The notes below the pieces were generated by a model. It did not search any database. It was not told the origin of the DNA and saw only the letters and a program-made list of their open reading frames with translations. From contig CAVTIX010000016.1 of NCBI GenBank assembly GCA_963734725.1, positions 83,023-147,022 of the forward strand: DNA of 64,000 nucleotides. Direction: 5' to 3'. Positions 34,421 through 42,771 of this stretch are shown in pieces. The number at the start of each line of letters is the position of its first letter. Position 1 is the stretch's first letter. The position numbers and the translations under genes were made by a program. This DNA comes from DASXKD01 sp963734725. Lineage in GTDB: Bacteria > Actinomycetota > Actinomycetes > Streptosporangiales > Streptosporangiaceae.

Positions 34421-34978
34421 GTGACCGGTAATCACGAGCAGGGCGGGCCGGGCCCCACCGAGCCGCCCGCGGCGGGGGATGAGACCGCTACCCTCCTGGG
34501 TTCGCTGGAGCGCCAGCGCGCGATCTTCGCGTGGAAGTGCGGGGGGCTGGACGCGGCCGGGCTGGGGGCGACGCTGGGCCCTTCGTCGATGACCCTGGGC
34601 GGGCTGCTGAAGCACCTGGCCATGGTCGAAGACGAGTACTTCTCCCATCGACTGCCGGGCCGGGCGCCGGGGCCACCGTGGGACACGGTTGACTGGGACG
34701 CCGATCCCGACTGGGAGTGGCACTCGGCCGCCGAGGACAGCCCCGCGGAGCTCGTAACGCTCTGGCAGGACGCGGTGGCCCGCTCCCGCGTCGCGGTCAC
34801 CGAGGCGCTGGCCGACGGAGGGCTGGATCATCTGGCCCGCGCCTGGCCGTATCCCGAGACAGCCAGCCTGCGGCGGATCTTGATCGACATAATCGAGGAG
34901 TACTCGCGGCACGTCGGGCATGCCGACCTCATCCGGGAATCGGTGGACGGGCTCATCGGGGAGGATCCGCCGCGCTGA
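34421..34978 (+). CDS. DinB/DUF664-family protein
   Basis: A 185-residue four-helix-bundle protein. LGGLLKHLAMVEDEYFSHRL and LRRILIDIIEEYSRHVGHAD carry the His residues of the DinB metal triad. This family is widespread in actinomycetes as thiol-dependent transferases or of unknown role. The GTG start is eight bases from a TAGGTT box and lacks a ribosome site. The N-terminal 20 residues are low complexity. Confidence 0.86.
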   Translation: MTGNHEQGGPGPTEPPAAGDETATLLGSLERQRAIFAWKCGGLDAAGLGATLGPSSMTLGGLLKHLAMVEDEYFSHRLPGRAPGPPWDTVDWDADPDWEWHSAAEDSPAELVTLWQDAVARSRVAVTEALADGGLDHLARAWPYPETASLRRILIDIIEEYSRHVGHADLIRESVDGLIGEDPPR

Positions 34979-35116
34979 GGTCGCTCGCGCGCCGAACTCA
35001 CCAGGCTCCGGGCGCCAGCCGCTTGCGGCCGGCGGCGAAGCGCTCGCACTCGGCGCCGAGCGCCAGGGGTCAGTTGCCGTTCCTCGGCGCGGATCCGCGC
35101 CGCCAGCCCGGGCCGG

Positions 35117-35722
35117 CTACCGGTCTGCGCCGGGCATGAGCTCCCCCGCCAGCAGCGGCCGCCCGAGCGTGTTGCCCGCGGGGGCCAGCGGGCACGCCCA
35201 GGCCGGGTCGTACGCGCAGGACGGGTTGTAGGCGAAGTTGAAGTCGAGGATCAGCCGTCCCTCGCCGCCGCCGAGGTCCGCGCCCTTGACCGTGTCGATG
35301 AGGTAGCGCCCCCCGCCGTAGGTCGCCGATCCCGCGCTCCCGTCCTTGACGGGGACAAAGATCCCCCCGCCGTAGCAGCCGAGCCACCACACGTCCAGGT
35401 CGCCGCCGCCCGGCAGATGCACGCATCCGATGCGGTCGAAGCGGACGATCCCGTCGCCTCCCGTGGGGACGTCCATGTGCTTGGACGGCACGCTGGTATC
35501 CAGGGTGACGTCGAAGCGCAGCCGTGGATCGTACGCAGCGATCGGGGCGCCCGGGTAGCCGGCGCGCTGCGCCTCGGGGACGGGCGACTCCGGGTGCGTG
35601 CGGAGCAGGTCGTCACGGGTCCTGCGCCAATAATCGTGCGCCGCGACGACATCCGGCTCGGCGCGGACCTCCGCGTACAACCGGGCGACCCGGCGGCGCC
35701 AGTCGAGCAAAGCCAGGGACAT
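35117..35722 (-). CDS. DUF1684 family protein
   Basis: A 201-residue protein matching DUF1684: an N-terminal helix with DDLLRTHPESPV, a middle beta region, and the hallmark ATYGGGRYLIDTVKGADLG then LILDFNFAYNPSCAYDPAWA and CPLAPAGNTLGRPLLAGE. Function is unknown; the family is conserved and soluble. ATG 35722 has GGAGGTG eight bases upstream. The gap 34979-35116 downstream shows no gene, and 35723-35925 upstream holds only leader sequence. Confidence 0.87.
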   Translation of the reverse strand: MSLALLDWRRRVARLYAEVRAEPDVVAAHDYWRRTRDDLLRTHPESPVPEAQRAGYPGAPIAAYDPRLRFDVTLDTSVPSKHMDVPTGGDGIVRFDRIGCVHLPGGGDLDVWWLGCYGGGIFVPVKDGSAGSATYGGGRYLIDTVKGADLGGGEGRLILDFNFAYNPSCAYDPAWACPLAPAGNTLGRPLLAGELMPGADR

Positions 35723-35925
35723 GCCTGCACCTCCGCACTCGTCCCTTTGTGCAGTGCCACTATGCACTGCGGGCGCATGACGCTGCGGGTGCGGTCCGCG
35801 GAGCGGCACGCCGGCCGGTGTCCGCGGCTGCTGGTAGCGTGAGGCACGGCTGTGCTTGCGCCCCTCACCAGGTCCGCTGGCGAGCACGGTCCGCCGAGCC
35901 CGGGCGCGCCGTTTAAGGATGCGTC

Positions 35926-36207
35926 ATGGTTGTGACCGGGCTTGCTGTTGCCTCCGCCGTGTGGGGCGTGCTGATGGGCGTTTCACCGGTTCTGCAGATC
36001 CGCCGGATGCTCCGGCAGCGATCCTCCCGCGATGTGTCGATCAGTTACTTCGCGGTGCTGCTGATCGGCTTCGTGCTGTGGCTCAGCTACGGGATCGCGG
36101 CCCGCAACCTGGCGCTGATCGTGCCCAACGGGGTCGCCTTGCTGATCGGCGCGTGCACGATCTTGGTCGCCGTCCAACTGGGCCCCGGGACCAGTGGCAG
36201 GCGGTAA
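35926..36207 (+). CDS. SemiSWEET-type sugar transporter
   Basis: A 93-residue protein with three membrane helices of the PQ-loop/SemiSWEET fold. The first has SAVWGVLMGVSPVLQIRRML, the loop SSRDVSISYF, and the third the conserved LIVPNGVALLIGA with the PN pair. SemiSWEETs dimerise to move small sugars across the membrane passively. The ATG follows a weak AAGGATG-type site. It stands alone; the next gene, 38 bases on, is a broken kinase. Confidence 0.85.
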   Translation: MVVTGLAVASAVWGVLMGVSPVLQIRRMLRQRSSRDVSISYFAVLLIGFVLWLSYGIAARNLALIVPNGVALLIGACTILVAVQLGPGTSGRR

Positions 36208-36244
36208 CCCACCCGCCCCCGCGCCGCCGCCCTAGGCTTGGGCA

Positions 36245-36373
36245 ATGGCTGAAGGTGTCCTGATCACCGGGGTGTACGGCTCGGGGAAGAGCTCGGTCGC
36301 GGCGGAGATCGCCCACCTGCTCGAGCAGCGACGCCAGCCCTACGCCCTGCTGGATCTCGACTTTCTGGGCTGG
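36245..36373 (+). pseudogene. 5' fragment of a P-loop kinase
   Basis: Only the first 43 codons remain: EGVLITGVYGSGKSSVAAEI (Walker A) then LLDLDFLGW, the start of an adenylylsulfate-kinase-like NTPase. After GW the frame runs into the antisense of the next gene. TAGGCT sits exactly six bases ahead of the ATG, so the promoter is still present. Confidence 0.8.
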
Positions 36374-36388
36374 GGCACGGTCGCCTTC

Positions 36389-36877
36389 CAGGCTGTCGGG
36401 CAGCAGGAACAGCGCGCCGCCGGCCGCCGCCCGCGGCGATCCGCTATCCAGCGCTGTCAGGGCCATGGCGAGCAGCGCGGTGCTATACCCCAGGACCGGA
36501 ATGCGGTCCTTGCCGGTCCGCTGCCACAGGTAGGCGTTCAGTGAGCCGAACGCCGCCACATACGGCAGCGCCAGCGCCGGGCGGGAACGCAGCCGACCGC
36601 CGCCGCGGCGCTGGCGCAAGACGGCGATCCAGGCGATGTGGCCAGCGAGGAAACTGACCAGCCCGGCGGTGAACGCCGCGTCGCCGCTGCCCAGCAGCGC
36701 CACGTCGCCGGCAGCGCCGAAGGCCAGGGCCCGCCGCGACGAACGGTCGCTGCCCGCCATCAGCGCGGGCATCAGCAGCGGCTTGGTCACCCACCGCGGC
36801 CGGTCACGCCCCATCCCGGCCAGCACCGTGTCCGCGGCCGCGAGCGTCACGAAAACGGTCGTTGCCCGGCGGGCCAT
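36389..36877 (-). pseudogene. 3'-truncated YhhN/lysoplasmalogenase-like membrane protein
   Basis: About 163 residues of a YhhN-family protein from ATG 36877 (ATTVFVTLAAADTVLAG, WVTKPLLMPALMAG, GAAGDVALLG) through six helices to GGALFLLPDSL, where a normal member continues with an Asp-containing loop and two more helices. Here it passes into the antisense of the kinase fragment. GAGGTGG serves as ribosome site. The remaining frame is open a long way, so a hybrid product might still be made. Confidence 0.8.
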
Positions 36878-36980
36878 ATAGGCCACCTCATCCCTTGCGT
36901 GCTCCCATGACGGCGGACGGCGCGGCTGCGCGCCGGTGTCCCCGGCCAACTTCATCACGCCTGGCCGGGGTGGTGGCCGG

Positions 36981-37526
36981 TTATGCCCAGGACCGGATAT
37001 GCGCGTCGATCGCCGCGGCGCGCTCTGCGACCGGGCCGGCCGGGACGTCAACGATCTCGAACCCGAGGCGCTGGTATTCGGTTTCGTGGAGACGCTCGAA
37101 CGCCAGCGACTCTTCGTAGCTGATCCTGCGCACCTCTGTCGGCTGCAAGAACCCGAGCGGACGGACGAAGAACACCCGGCGGTCGAAGTACCCGGCCTCG
37201 GTGATCCTGGCGATCTCCGCGTCCAGCGCCTGGGGAACCGGGTGGCCGAGGTGGCGCGCGAGCGCCAGCGTGCAGACCGCTGACCGGTCGTGCACCTGCG
37301 CCGTGGCGCCCGGGCTGACCGGTACCTCCCTGCGCCGCCGTTGCAGCAGCGCGATCCGTTCGATGAAGATCGGGTCGGCCCACGGCTCGGTGTCCCCCGC
37401 TGCCAGCCGTGCCGCCATCACGTCGGTGGCGGCCTCATCGACAACTGGGTACCCGGTGGCCACCAGGACGCGCAGTATCGACGTCTTGCCCGACCCGGGC
37501 GCCCCGGTCAGGATGAATCGCTTCAT
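36981..37526 (-). CDS. AAA-type NTPase (AAA_28 family)
   Basis: A 181-residue P-loop protein: KRFILTGAPGSGKTSILRVL at the start (Walker A), then VVDEAATDVMA with the acidic residues of this family, ERIALLQRRRRE, and VHDRSAVCTLALARHLG, DRRVFFVRPLGF. It is a small nucleotide kinase-like protein of unknown substrate, about the usual length. ATG 37526 has AGGAGAACC upstream. It lies in the same direction as the truncated YhhN gene, 103 bases before it, and diverges from the VOC gene. Confidence 0.83.
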   Translation of the reverse strand: MKRFILTGAPGSGKTSILRVLVATGYPVVDEAATDVMAARLAAGDTEPWADPIFIERIALLQRRRREVPVSPGATAQVHDRSAVCTLALARHLGHPVPQALDAEIARITEAGYFDRRVFFVRPLGFLQPTEVRRISYEESLAFERLHETEYQRLGFEIVDVPAGPVAERAAAIDAHIRSWA

Positions 37527-37770
37527 GGTTCTCCTAACGCATCCCGCTCGCGATCCCACGGCCTCGGCCGGGCCGTCATTTGGTCTGCGCTCGGTTCCTG
37601 CGCCCGGGCGGCCAGCGGTCCTTGTCGCGACCGAGGCGGGCGGGCCGTTGTATTCCTCGCTGGGATTCCGGACCGTGACGGAAGCGGCCTGGTACCGCAG
37701 TCCCGGGCCGGGAAACCGGCATGACAGCACGGAGCCACCAACCGCGCCGATCTGGTGTCGAGGGCCGGGC

Positions 37771-37782
37771 GATAATCGGCAC
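37771..37782 (+). promoter_or_regulatory. Leaderless -10 box for the second VOC gene
   Basis: GATAAT then CGGCAC then GTG 37783. Confidence 0.55.
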
Positions 37783-38154
37783 GTGCTGAGGATCGGGACG
37801 ATCGTGATGGGCGCCGCCGACGTCCGGCGCGCGGTCAGTTTTTGGTGCCAGGCGCTGAACTACGTGCCGAGGTACGAGGTGGCGGACGACTGGGCGGTGC
37901 TGGTCCCCGCCGACGGCCGGCCCGGCCCGGGACTGTCCCTGGCCCGGAGCGAAGTGCCGGTCCAGGATCATCCCCGGGTACACCCGGACCTGTACGCCGG
38001 CGACGCCGCCGATCAGATCGCCGAGGTGGAGCGCCTGGTCGCTCTCGGCGCCGAGCGTGTCAACTGGGACGGATACGAAGCCGATTCCGACTTTGTGGTT
38101 CTCGCCGACACCGAGGGCAACCGCTTTTGCGTCATCAATACCGGCGGTCACTAG
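37783..38154 (+). CDS. VOC-superfamily protein
   Basis: A 123-residue glyoxalase-like protein: RIGTIVMGAADVRRAVSFWC with the typical first strand/helix, VHPDLYAGDAADQIAEVERL (possible metal His) and FVVLADTEGNRFCVIN at the end. Function unassigned, as for most such proteins. Homology starts at the GTG 37783, which has a leaderless box. Its last codons fall in the first of four 23-bp repeats that continue toward lexA, so the repeat arose from the gene's 3' end. Confidence 0.86.
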   Translation: MLRIGTIVMGAADVRRAVSFWCQALNYVPRYEVADDWAVLVPADGRPGPGLSLARSEVPVQDHPRVHPDLYAGDAADQIAEVERLVALGAERVNWDGYEADSDFVVLADTEGNRFCVINTGGH

Positions 38155-38227
38155 GAGTCGAGGCCGGCGGTCACCAGGAGTCAAGGCCGGCGGTCACCAG
38201 GAGTCGAGGCCGGCAGTCACTAGAAAG
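38141..38227. repeat. Four tandem 23-bp repeats
   Basis: Units start at 38141, 38163, 38186 and 38209; each has CCGGCGGTCACCAGGAGTC or a close variant. The first includes the VOC stop codon. They fill most of the space up to the lexA leader. Confidence 0.88.
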
Positions 38228-38228
38228 T

Positions 38229-38261
38229 GTGTTCGAGTTCCGATATCATTCCCTAGAACAC
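38229..38261. promoter_or_regulatory. Inverted repeat in the lexA leader
   Basis: GTGTTC (38229-38234) and GAACAC (38256-38261) are mirror halves 21 bases apart around a central GATATC. This is not the actinobacterial SOS box (GAAC, four bases, GTTC), but it is the only dyad near the lexA start and may be a variant site. Confidence 0.35.
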
Positions 38262-38329
38262 GCTTTTGCTTTCAGTCGTTGACGCCTAGTATCGTTCCCG
38301 AGAATTGGCCACTGCGATGGGAGGGGCGT

Positions 38330-39037
38330 ATGACCAGCACGACAGCCGACGGGCCGCCCAGTCCCGGCGCCGACCGAGCGCTTACCCCGAGGCAGCGAAC
38401 GATTCTCCGATTCATCCACGACTGGGTGCAGGAGCGCGGGTACTCGCCGTCCATTCGCGAGATCGGGCGGGCGGTCGGCCTGACCAGCACCTCCAGCGTC
38501 GAGCACCAGCTTTCCGCCCTGGAGAGCAAGGGCCATCTGCGGCGCGAGCCAGGCTGCCCCCGCACGGTGGAGGTCCGGCTGCCCGGGGTTCCGCCGGTGC
38601 CCGCGAAGGCCCCGGGGGATGCGAAGACCGCTGCGCCGGCGCCGCGGCGCACCTTCGCGCGGGAAGCCACGAGGGTGCCTATGGTGGGCCGGATCGCGGC
38701 GGGCAGCCCGGTCCCTGCCGACGAATCGCCCGACGAGGCGTTCCCGCTGCCCAAGGAACTGGTCGGCGAGGGAGAGCTGTTCATGCTCAAGGTCACGGGT
38801 GACTCGATGATCGGGGCGGCGATCACCGACGGCGACTGGGTGGTCATCCGTCAGCAGTCCGACGCCGAAAGCGGCGAAATCGTCGCGGCCATGATCGACG
38901 GGGAAGCGACCGTGAAAACGCTCAAGCGGTCTGGCGGCCACGTCTGGCTCATGCCGCACAACTCCGCCTACACGCCGATACTCGGCGATACGGCCACGAT
39001 TCTCGGCCGGGTCGTCACGGTCTTGCGCCGGGTCTGA
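38330..39037 (+). CDS. lexA: LexA repressor
   Basis: A 235-residue protein. N-terminal winged helix (LTPRQRTILRFIHDWVQERG, SPSIREIGRAVGLTSTSSVE), a linker rich in Pro/Ala, the Ala-Gly self-cleavage site in GRIAAGSPVP, the catalytic Ser in KVTGDSMIGAAI and Lys in EATVKTLKR. It represses SOS genes until RecA triggers self-cleavage. ATG 38330 has GGGAGGGG upstream; the frame is open before it but carries the repeats. I do not see the canonical box expected for autoregulation. It is unlinked to the usual neighbours, so it could be a second LexA. Confidence 0.93.
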   Translation: MTSTTADGPPSPGADRALTPRQRTILRFIHDWVQERGYSPSIREIGRAVGLTSTSSVEHQLSALESKGHLRREPGCPRTVEVRLPGVPPVPAKAPGDAKTAAPAPRRTFAREATRVPMVGRIAAGSPVPADESPDEAFPLPKELVGEGELFMLKVTGDSMIGAAITDGDWVVIRQQSDAESGEIVAAMIDGEATVKTLKRSGGHVWLMPHNSAYTPILGDTATILGRVVTVLRRV

Positions 39038-39131
39038 CGCCGCCGCCCTCAGATCGGGTGGGACTGGATGCCCCGGTGGCAACCGGGCACGACCTCGCCG
39101 GCGCCGGCTAATCCCATCGCGCCGACATGGG

Positions 39132-39164
39132 CCGGCCCGCCGCGGGGGCACCGCGGCGGGCCGG
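39132..39164. terminator. Bidirectional terminator
   Basis: A perfect 14-bp stem CCGGCCCGCCGCGG with its complement and a 5-base loop, between the convergent lexA and the secreted protein gene ending at 39190. Confidence 0.85.
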
Positions 39165-39189
39165 ATCGTTGGCCAGGCCGACCGGAGAA

Positions 39190-40842
39190 TCAGCCGAGCG
39201 GGACTTCAACCACGCGTGTCCCCCAGTTCTGGTGACCGTCCGTGGTCTGGCTGGACTTGGGCGGGATGTACTCGGTGGCCAGCCACGCGGAGTCCGACCC
39301 GGTGGCGGGGACCGCGAAGGAGTAGTCGCCCCACCGGCCCGACTTCCGGAAGTACGGCCCACGGCCTGCGCCAAACACGACCGGCGGCCCGAAATTGCCG
39401 GCGCCAGCCTTCAGAGTGGCAAACGCCGCGCTCGGGAACATCGAGCGGCTGGTCTCGGTGAAGACCATCGCCGCGTTCCCGGCCGCGTCCGGCTGCACCG
39501 CCGGGTAGATCAGGTACTTGCCGCGGACCGAGACGTAACCCTGGCGGACCATCGACCCACCGGTGACCACGCCCTTGGCGAGCCTCGGCTTCACCTGGAA
39601 CCAGGCACCGCCCGCCCGCGGCACGGTGTCGCCGGCAGGCGTCAGCGCCGTGCTCAGCTCGCCCCAGATCGTGCCGCTGGCGGTCTCGGTCTGCTGCATT
39701 CGGTCATCGCCGGGATTCAGCTTGCTCTGCGAGCCCTTCTGCGGCGGCAATGGCGGGTTGGCGTACGCCTCGGACTTGATGATGGTGCTCGACACCGTCG
39801 GGAGGGCGCCTTGGGTGACCGCGCCGCGATTGGTGATCGCCCACAGGCCGAGGCGGTTGTCACCTTTGCCCGCGAAATCCAGCGAGCTGAGCATGAACTC
39901 GGCGCGTGGCTTGCCGAGCGACAGGGCCGGCTGCGGCGCCAGGGCGCTGTGGCCGGCGATCGTCATGTGGGCGAAGTGCGCGAACAGCACGGTCGGATTT
40001 TTGGCGATCAACCCGGCCTTGTTGATCACCCACAATTCCGGGCCGTTGAACTGCGGTCCCTGGATGGAGAACTCATCCGCGGTGATGTACAGGTTCTGCT
40101 GATCGATGCCGATCCTCGGCTGGTCGCCGAAGCACGGGCAGCCGCGGCCGCCCGGGTCGGTCGAGTCGATGGCGTACTCGTTCCACAGCCCGAGCGGGTC
40201 CTTGGCGTGCCGGACGGCTATCAGCTCGGTCCCCACGGTGCCGGTGTCGTTCAGGAACACGATCGTCGAGAACCAGGTCGTGGTCGCGGGGTCGTACCAG
40301 CAGCGCGGATCGCTGGTGAACTCCTTGCCGCCCACGTTGTACAGGTCGTTGATGTTGAACGGCCCTCGGATCGACTTCCCGTTCGTCCGGTAGATGCGGT
40401 ACGCGGAGTTGACCGGCTCCAGCACGAACCCGTTGGCCTCACACAGCCCCTGGTCCGGCGGCTCGAACTCAAGGTTGTAGTTGGTGAACTGGCTGTCCCG
40501 GCTGCTGGTGCCGTTGAAGTTGGACAGCGTCTTAGTTGCCGCCGCCGACTCGGACGCCGCTGCTGACCCGGCGACCGGCACCGCCTCCAGCGCCGAGAAG
40601 CGCGCGCCTGGCAGATGGCGGGCGCCCTTGGAGAAGATTCGCGCCGGGCCCGAGCGCGGGGTGTGCCGCGCGGTCCTGGGCACCAGGTGAGCGACCCCAA
40701 GAGTCCCCTTGTAGTGCGTCACCACGGGCGCCGCGCGGCCCCGCGGCGCCAATTGAGCAGCAGCGGGCGCTAGCCCTGCCGCGATCGTTGCCAGAGCCGC
40801 GGCCGCAGCCACGGCTAGCCCGCCTTTGCGAGTCAAGTTCAC
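39190..40842 (-). CDS. Large secreted protein of unknown function
   Basis: A 550-residue protein with a signal peptide (GLAVAAAAALATIAAGLAPA). The mature part, after a basic 60-residue stretch, is Trp/Gly/Asp-rich: SNFNGTSSRDSQFTNYNLEF, PDQGLCEANGFVLEPVNSAY, GRGCPCFGDQPRIGIDQQNL, SLDFAGKGDNRLGLWAITN, GRWGDYSFAVPATGSDSAWL. The repeated FGDQPRIGID/GDYS blocks suggest a beta-propeller like those of the other secreted proteins here. No enzyme motif is clear. The GTG start is preceded by GGGGCG only. Confidence 0.75.
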   Translation of the reverse strand: MNLTRKGGLAVAAAAALATIAAGLAPAAAQLAPRGRAAPVVTHYKGTLGVAHLVPRTARHTPRSGPARIFSKGARHLPGARFSALEAVPVAGSAAASESAAATKTLSNFNGTSSRDSQFTNYNLEFEPPDQGLCEANGFVLEPVNSAYRIYRTNGKSIRGPFNINDLYNVGGKEFTSDPRCWYDPATTTWFSTIVFLNDTGTVGTELIAVRHAKDPLGLWNEYAIDSTDPGGRGCPCFGDQPRIGIDQQNLYITADEFSIQGPQFNGPELWVINKAGLIAKNPTVLFAHFAHMTIAGHSALAPQPALSLGKPRAEFMLSSLDFAGKGDNRLGLWAITNRGAVTQGALPTVSSTIIKSEAYANPPLPPQKGSQSKLNPGDDRMQQTETASGTIWGELSTALTPAGDTVPRAGGAWFQVKPRLAKGVVTGGSMVRQGYVSVRGKYLIYPAVQPDAAGNAAMVFTETSRSMFPSAAFATLKAGAGNFGPPVVFGAGRGPYFRKSGRWGDYSFAVPATGSDSAWLATEYIPPKSSQTTDGHQNWGTRVVEVPLG

Positions 40843-41026
40843 CTGACGCCCCTTCGCCGAAAGTCGTTTCCCCGGCCACTCTCACCTCAGGGGCATCCTG
40901 CCCCCATCCGGTGATCATGAACATTACGGCCTCATCACGGGCGATGGCCACTGGCGCACGGCGGGCAGTTGTACGCCTTTGGCGCGGGCGGCGCCGATGG
41001 ATCCGGGCCGGCGTACCTGAGATTGA

Positions 41027-41038
41027 TACGTTGCTGTC
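41027..41038 (+). promoter_or_regulatory. Leaderless -10 box for the nitroreductase
   Basis: TACGTT then GCTGTC then GTG 41039. Confidence 0.55.
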
Positions 41039-41641
41039 GTGGAATTCCAGGATGTTGTCCGGCACCGGCGAATGGTGCGCCGTTACGACACGAGCCGCCC
41101 GGTGCCACCCGAGATTGTTGACCGCATCGTGCGCAATGCGCTGCGCGCGCCTTCGGCGGGATTCTCGCAGGGCTGGGGCTTTCTGGTGCTCGACGACCCC
41201 GCCGACATCGCCCGGTTCCGCGAGGCGGTGCGCTCGGAACTCGATCCGGATGGGTGGTTCGCTGCCCAGGTGCAGGCGCCGCTGCTGATCATCCCGCACT
41301 CCAACAAGGCCGCCTATCTCGATCGCTACGCCGAGCCGGACAAGGGCTTCACCGACCGGTCGGACGCGTGGTGGCCGGCCCCGTACTGGGACATCGACAC
41401 CGGGTTCGCGTCACTGCTGATGCTGCTGACCGCGGTTGACGCGGGGCTGGGGGCGTGCTTCTTCGGCATCGCTGTGGAACGGATTCCCATCTACCGCGAG
41501 GCGTTCGGGGTCCCGGACCAGTTCATGCCGATCGGCGGGATCTCCATCGGCTACACCGACGAGCCGCCACGCAACTTCAGCCACGAGCGCAAACCGGTGG
41601 CCGACACCGTGCACAAGGGCCGGTGGGGCCCGCCCGCGTGA
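41039..41641 (+). CDS. FMN-dependent nitroreductase-family protein
   Basis: A 200-residue member of the nitroreductase fold. FQDVVRHRRMVRRYDTSRPV carries the FMN-phosphate arginines, VRNALRAPSAGFSQGWGFLV the second FMN loop, and DAGLGACFFGI with MPIGGISIGYTDEPP the dimer/FMN end. Members reduce nitro compounds, quinones or F420/flavin substrates. A GTG start with a leaderless box, in the 196-base gap after a divergent secreted protein. Confidence 0.88.
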   Translation: MEFQDVVRHRRMVRRYDTSRPVPPEIVDRIVRNALRAPSAGFSQGWGFLVLDDPADIARFREAVRSELDPDGWFAAQVQAPLLIIPHSNKAAYLDRYAEPDKGFTDRSDAWWPAPYWDIDTGFASLLMLLTAVDAGLGACFFGIAVERIPIYREAFGVPDQFMPIGGISIGYTDEPPRNFSHERKPVADTVHKGRWGPPA

Positions 41642-41653
41642 CCGCCGCAGCGG

Positions 41654-41860
41654 CTAGCCCGTAGCGAGCTGCTCGGCGATGAGGTACCCGCCGAGCAGGA
41701 TCAGGGCGATTCCGGCGGCCTGCTCCGCGCGCTCGCGCCACCGCTCGCCGATCCGAGCCCCGATCGCCAGCCCCAGTTGCGCAGCCAGGAACGCCTGCAG
41801 GGCGATTGCCAGGATCACCGCGGTGACGGGCAGGCCCGCGAGGCCGATGCTGAATCCGGG
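41654..41860 (-). pseudogene. C-terminal remnant of an MntP-like efflux protein
   Basis: About 67 residues, GFSIGLAGLPVTAVILAIAL then QLGLAIGARIGERWRERAEQ and AAGIALILLGGYLIAEQLATG, match the last two helices of MntP-type manganese exporters. The sequence ahead of it in the same frame (ARTCRCTGWTRP) does not belong to the family and no start is evident, so the first four helices are gone. Confidence 0.6.
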
Positions 41861-42016
41861 CCGGGTCCAGCCGGTGCACCGGCACGTGCGCGCCGAACGG
41901 CACGCGGCGCGATTGGCATCCGGAGTGGCCGGCTTGCCGCAGGGGCCAGGATGCGGCTGGAAGCCGTGAACCCGGGCCATCGGGCGGCTCATGGCCGGCG
42001 GATCCTTAGCCCTTGG

Positions 42017-42334
42017 TCACGGTCCGCTGCTGCGCTCAGCATGAGTCGGCGCGAAATGCTGGGGGAACGCCAGGTTGCGGCACCGCTGGTGGCGCAGCGC
42101 GCCGCAGACCGGGCACTCAGACTTGCTCACCGCCGGTTCCAGCCGGGCGAGGGTGTCGGCGTCCAGCTGGCGGGGCTCGGGCTGGGCGGGAAGTCGCAGC
42201 GGCCCGCGCAGTGCCACTTCGGACACGAAACGCTGGTGCTCGCGTTCGCACTCATCGCACCGGCAGCCTCGCGCCCATGCCAGCACTGTGCCGTGCGGCG
42301 GCAGCGCGCGCGGCAGGTTGCTCCATGCGCTCAC
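42017..42334 (-). CDS. Small Cys-rich hypothetical protein
   Basis: A 105-residue protein with two likely zinc-binding clusters: ARGCRCDECEREHQRF and SECPVCGALRHQRCRN. The first half has LPRALPPHGTVLAWARG, reminiscent of small actinophage and actinomycete zinc-finger proteins; I know no function. The GTG 42334 is chosen over upstream starts because TACCGT lies exactly six bases ahead. It may be a DNA- or RNA-binding protein; not shown. Confidence 0.6.
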   Translation of the reverse strand: MSAWSNLPRALPPHGTVLAWARGCRCDECEREHQRFVSEVALRGPLRLPAQPEPRQLDADTLARLEPAVSKSECPVCGALRHQRCRNLAFPQHFAPTHAERSSGP

Positions 42335-42732
42335 CCATCCACGGTAGGGCAGCGTTTTCTCCGGTTGGTACCGCGAGATGACCAGGAGGAGCGGCGCAGG
42401 ACATCTGGCTGGCTTCTTCTGCCGGAGAGGGGTCACGTTGCCGCAGGCCGGAGAACAGATGGCCCGCGGCGCCTGTGGTGAGCCTGCGGATGGCCTGCGA
42501 GCCGAGAACGCGCACCACGGCGCCGAGGGTGAAGTGGTCCTCAGGCGGCACGATACCGGCGAAGGCGCCGAGGAACCAGTCCGTGGCCAGCGTGATCGAG
42601 CGCGCCGAGCAGGACCGGGTAGGCCGACATCAGCGCTGACCGCCGGTGCGCGCCTTGACCTTGTCTGGGGCGCCTCGCGCTGGCCCAGACCGCCCGGTCG
42701 CCCGCCCGTTTGACAACCGATGGTTAATACAA
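42335..42732. other. Gene-poor gap
   Basis: On the minus strand a stretch near 42480-42590 reads DWFLGAFAGIVPPEDHFTLG and VVRVLGSQAIRRL, which looks like real protein, but it has no start, and its frame passes into the antisense of other sequence. I treat it as a remnant of unknown origin. Confidence 0.35.
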
Positions 42733-42762
42733 ATAGCTTTTTAGCTATGGATCGTAGCTATG
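42733..42762. promoter_or_regulatory. Probable TetR operator and promoter
   Basis: ATAGCT, TTTT, AGCTAT (42733-42748) is a perfect dyad, and TAGCTATG occurs at 42742 and again at 42755. A TTGACA (42710-42715) lies 18 bases before TAGCTT (42734-42739), so the dyad would cover the -10. Confidence 0.65.
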
Positions 42763-42771
42763 TGAGGATCG

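Noticed and set aside
38221..38262. Canonical SOS box for lexA
   Set aside because: GTTC and GAAC elements are present but not in the GAAC-N4-GTTC arrangement.
42252..42551. Minus-strand 99-residue gene
   Set aside because: It lacks a start signal and overlaps the better supported Cys-rich gene; only a short internal stretch looks protein-like.
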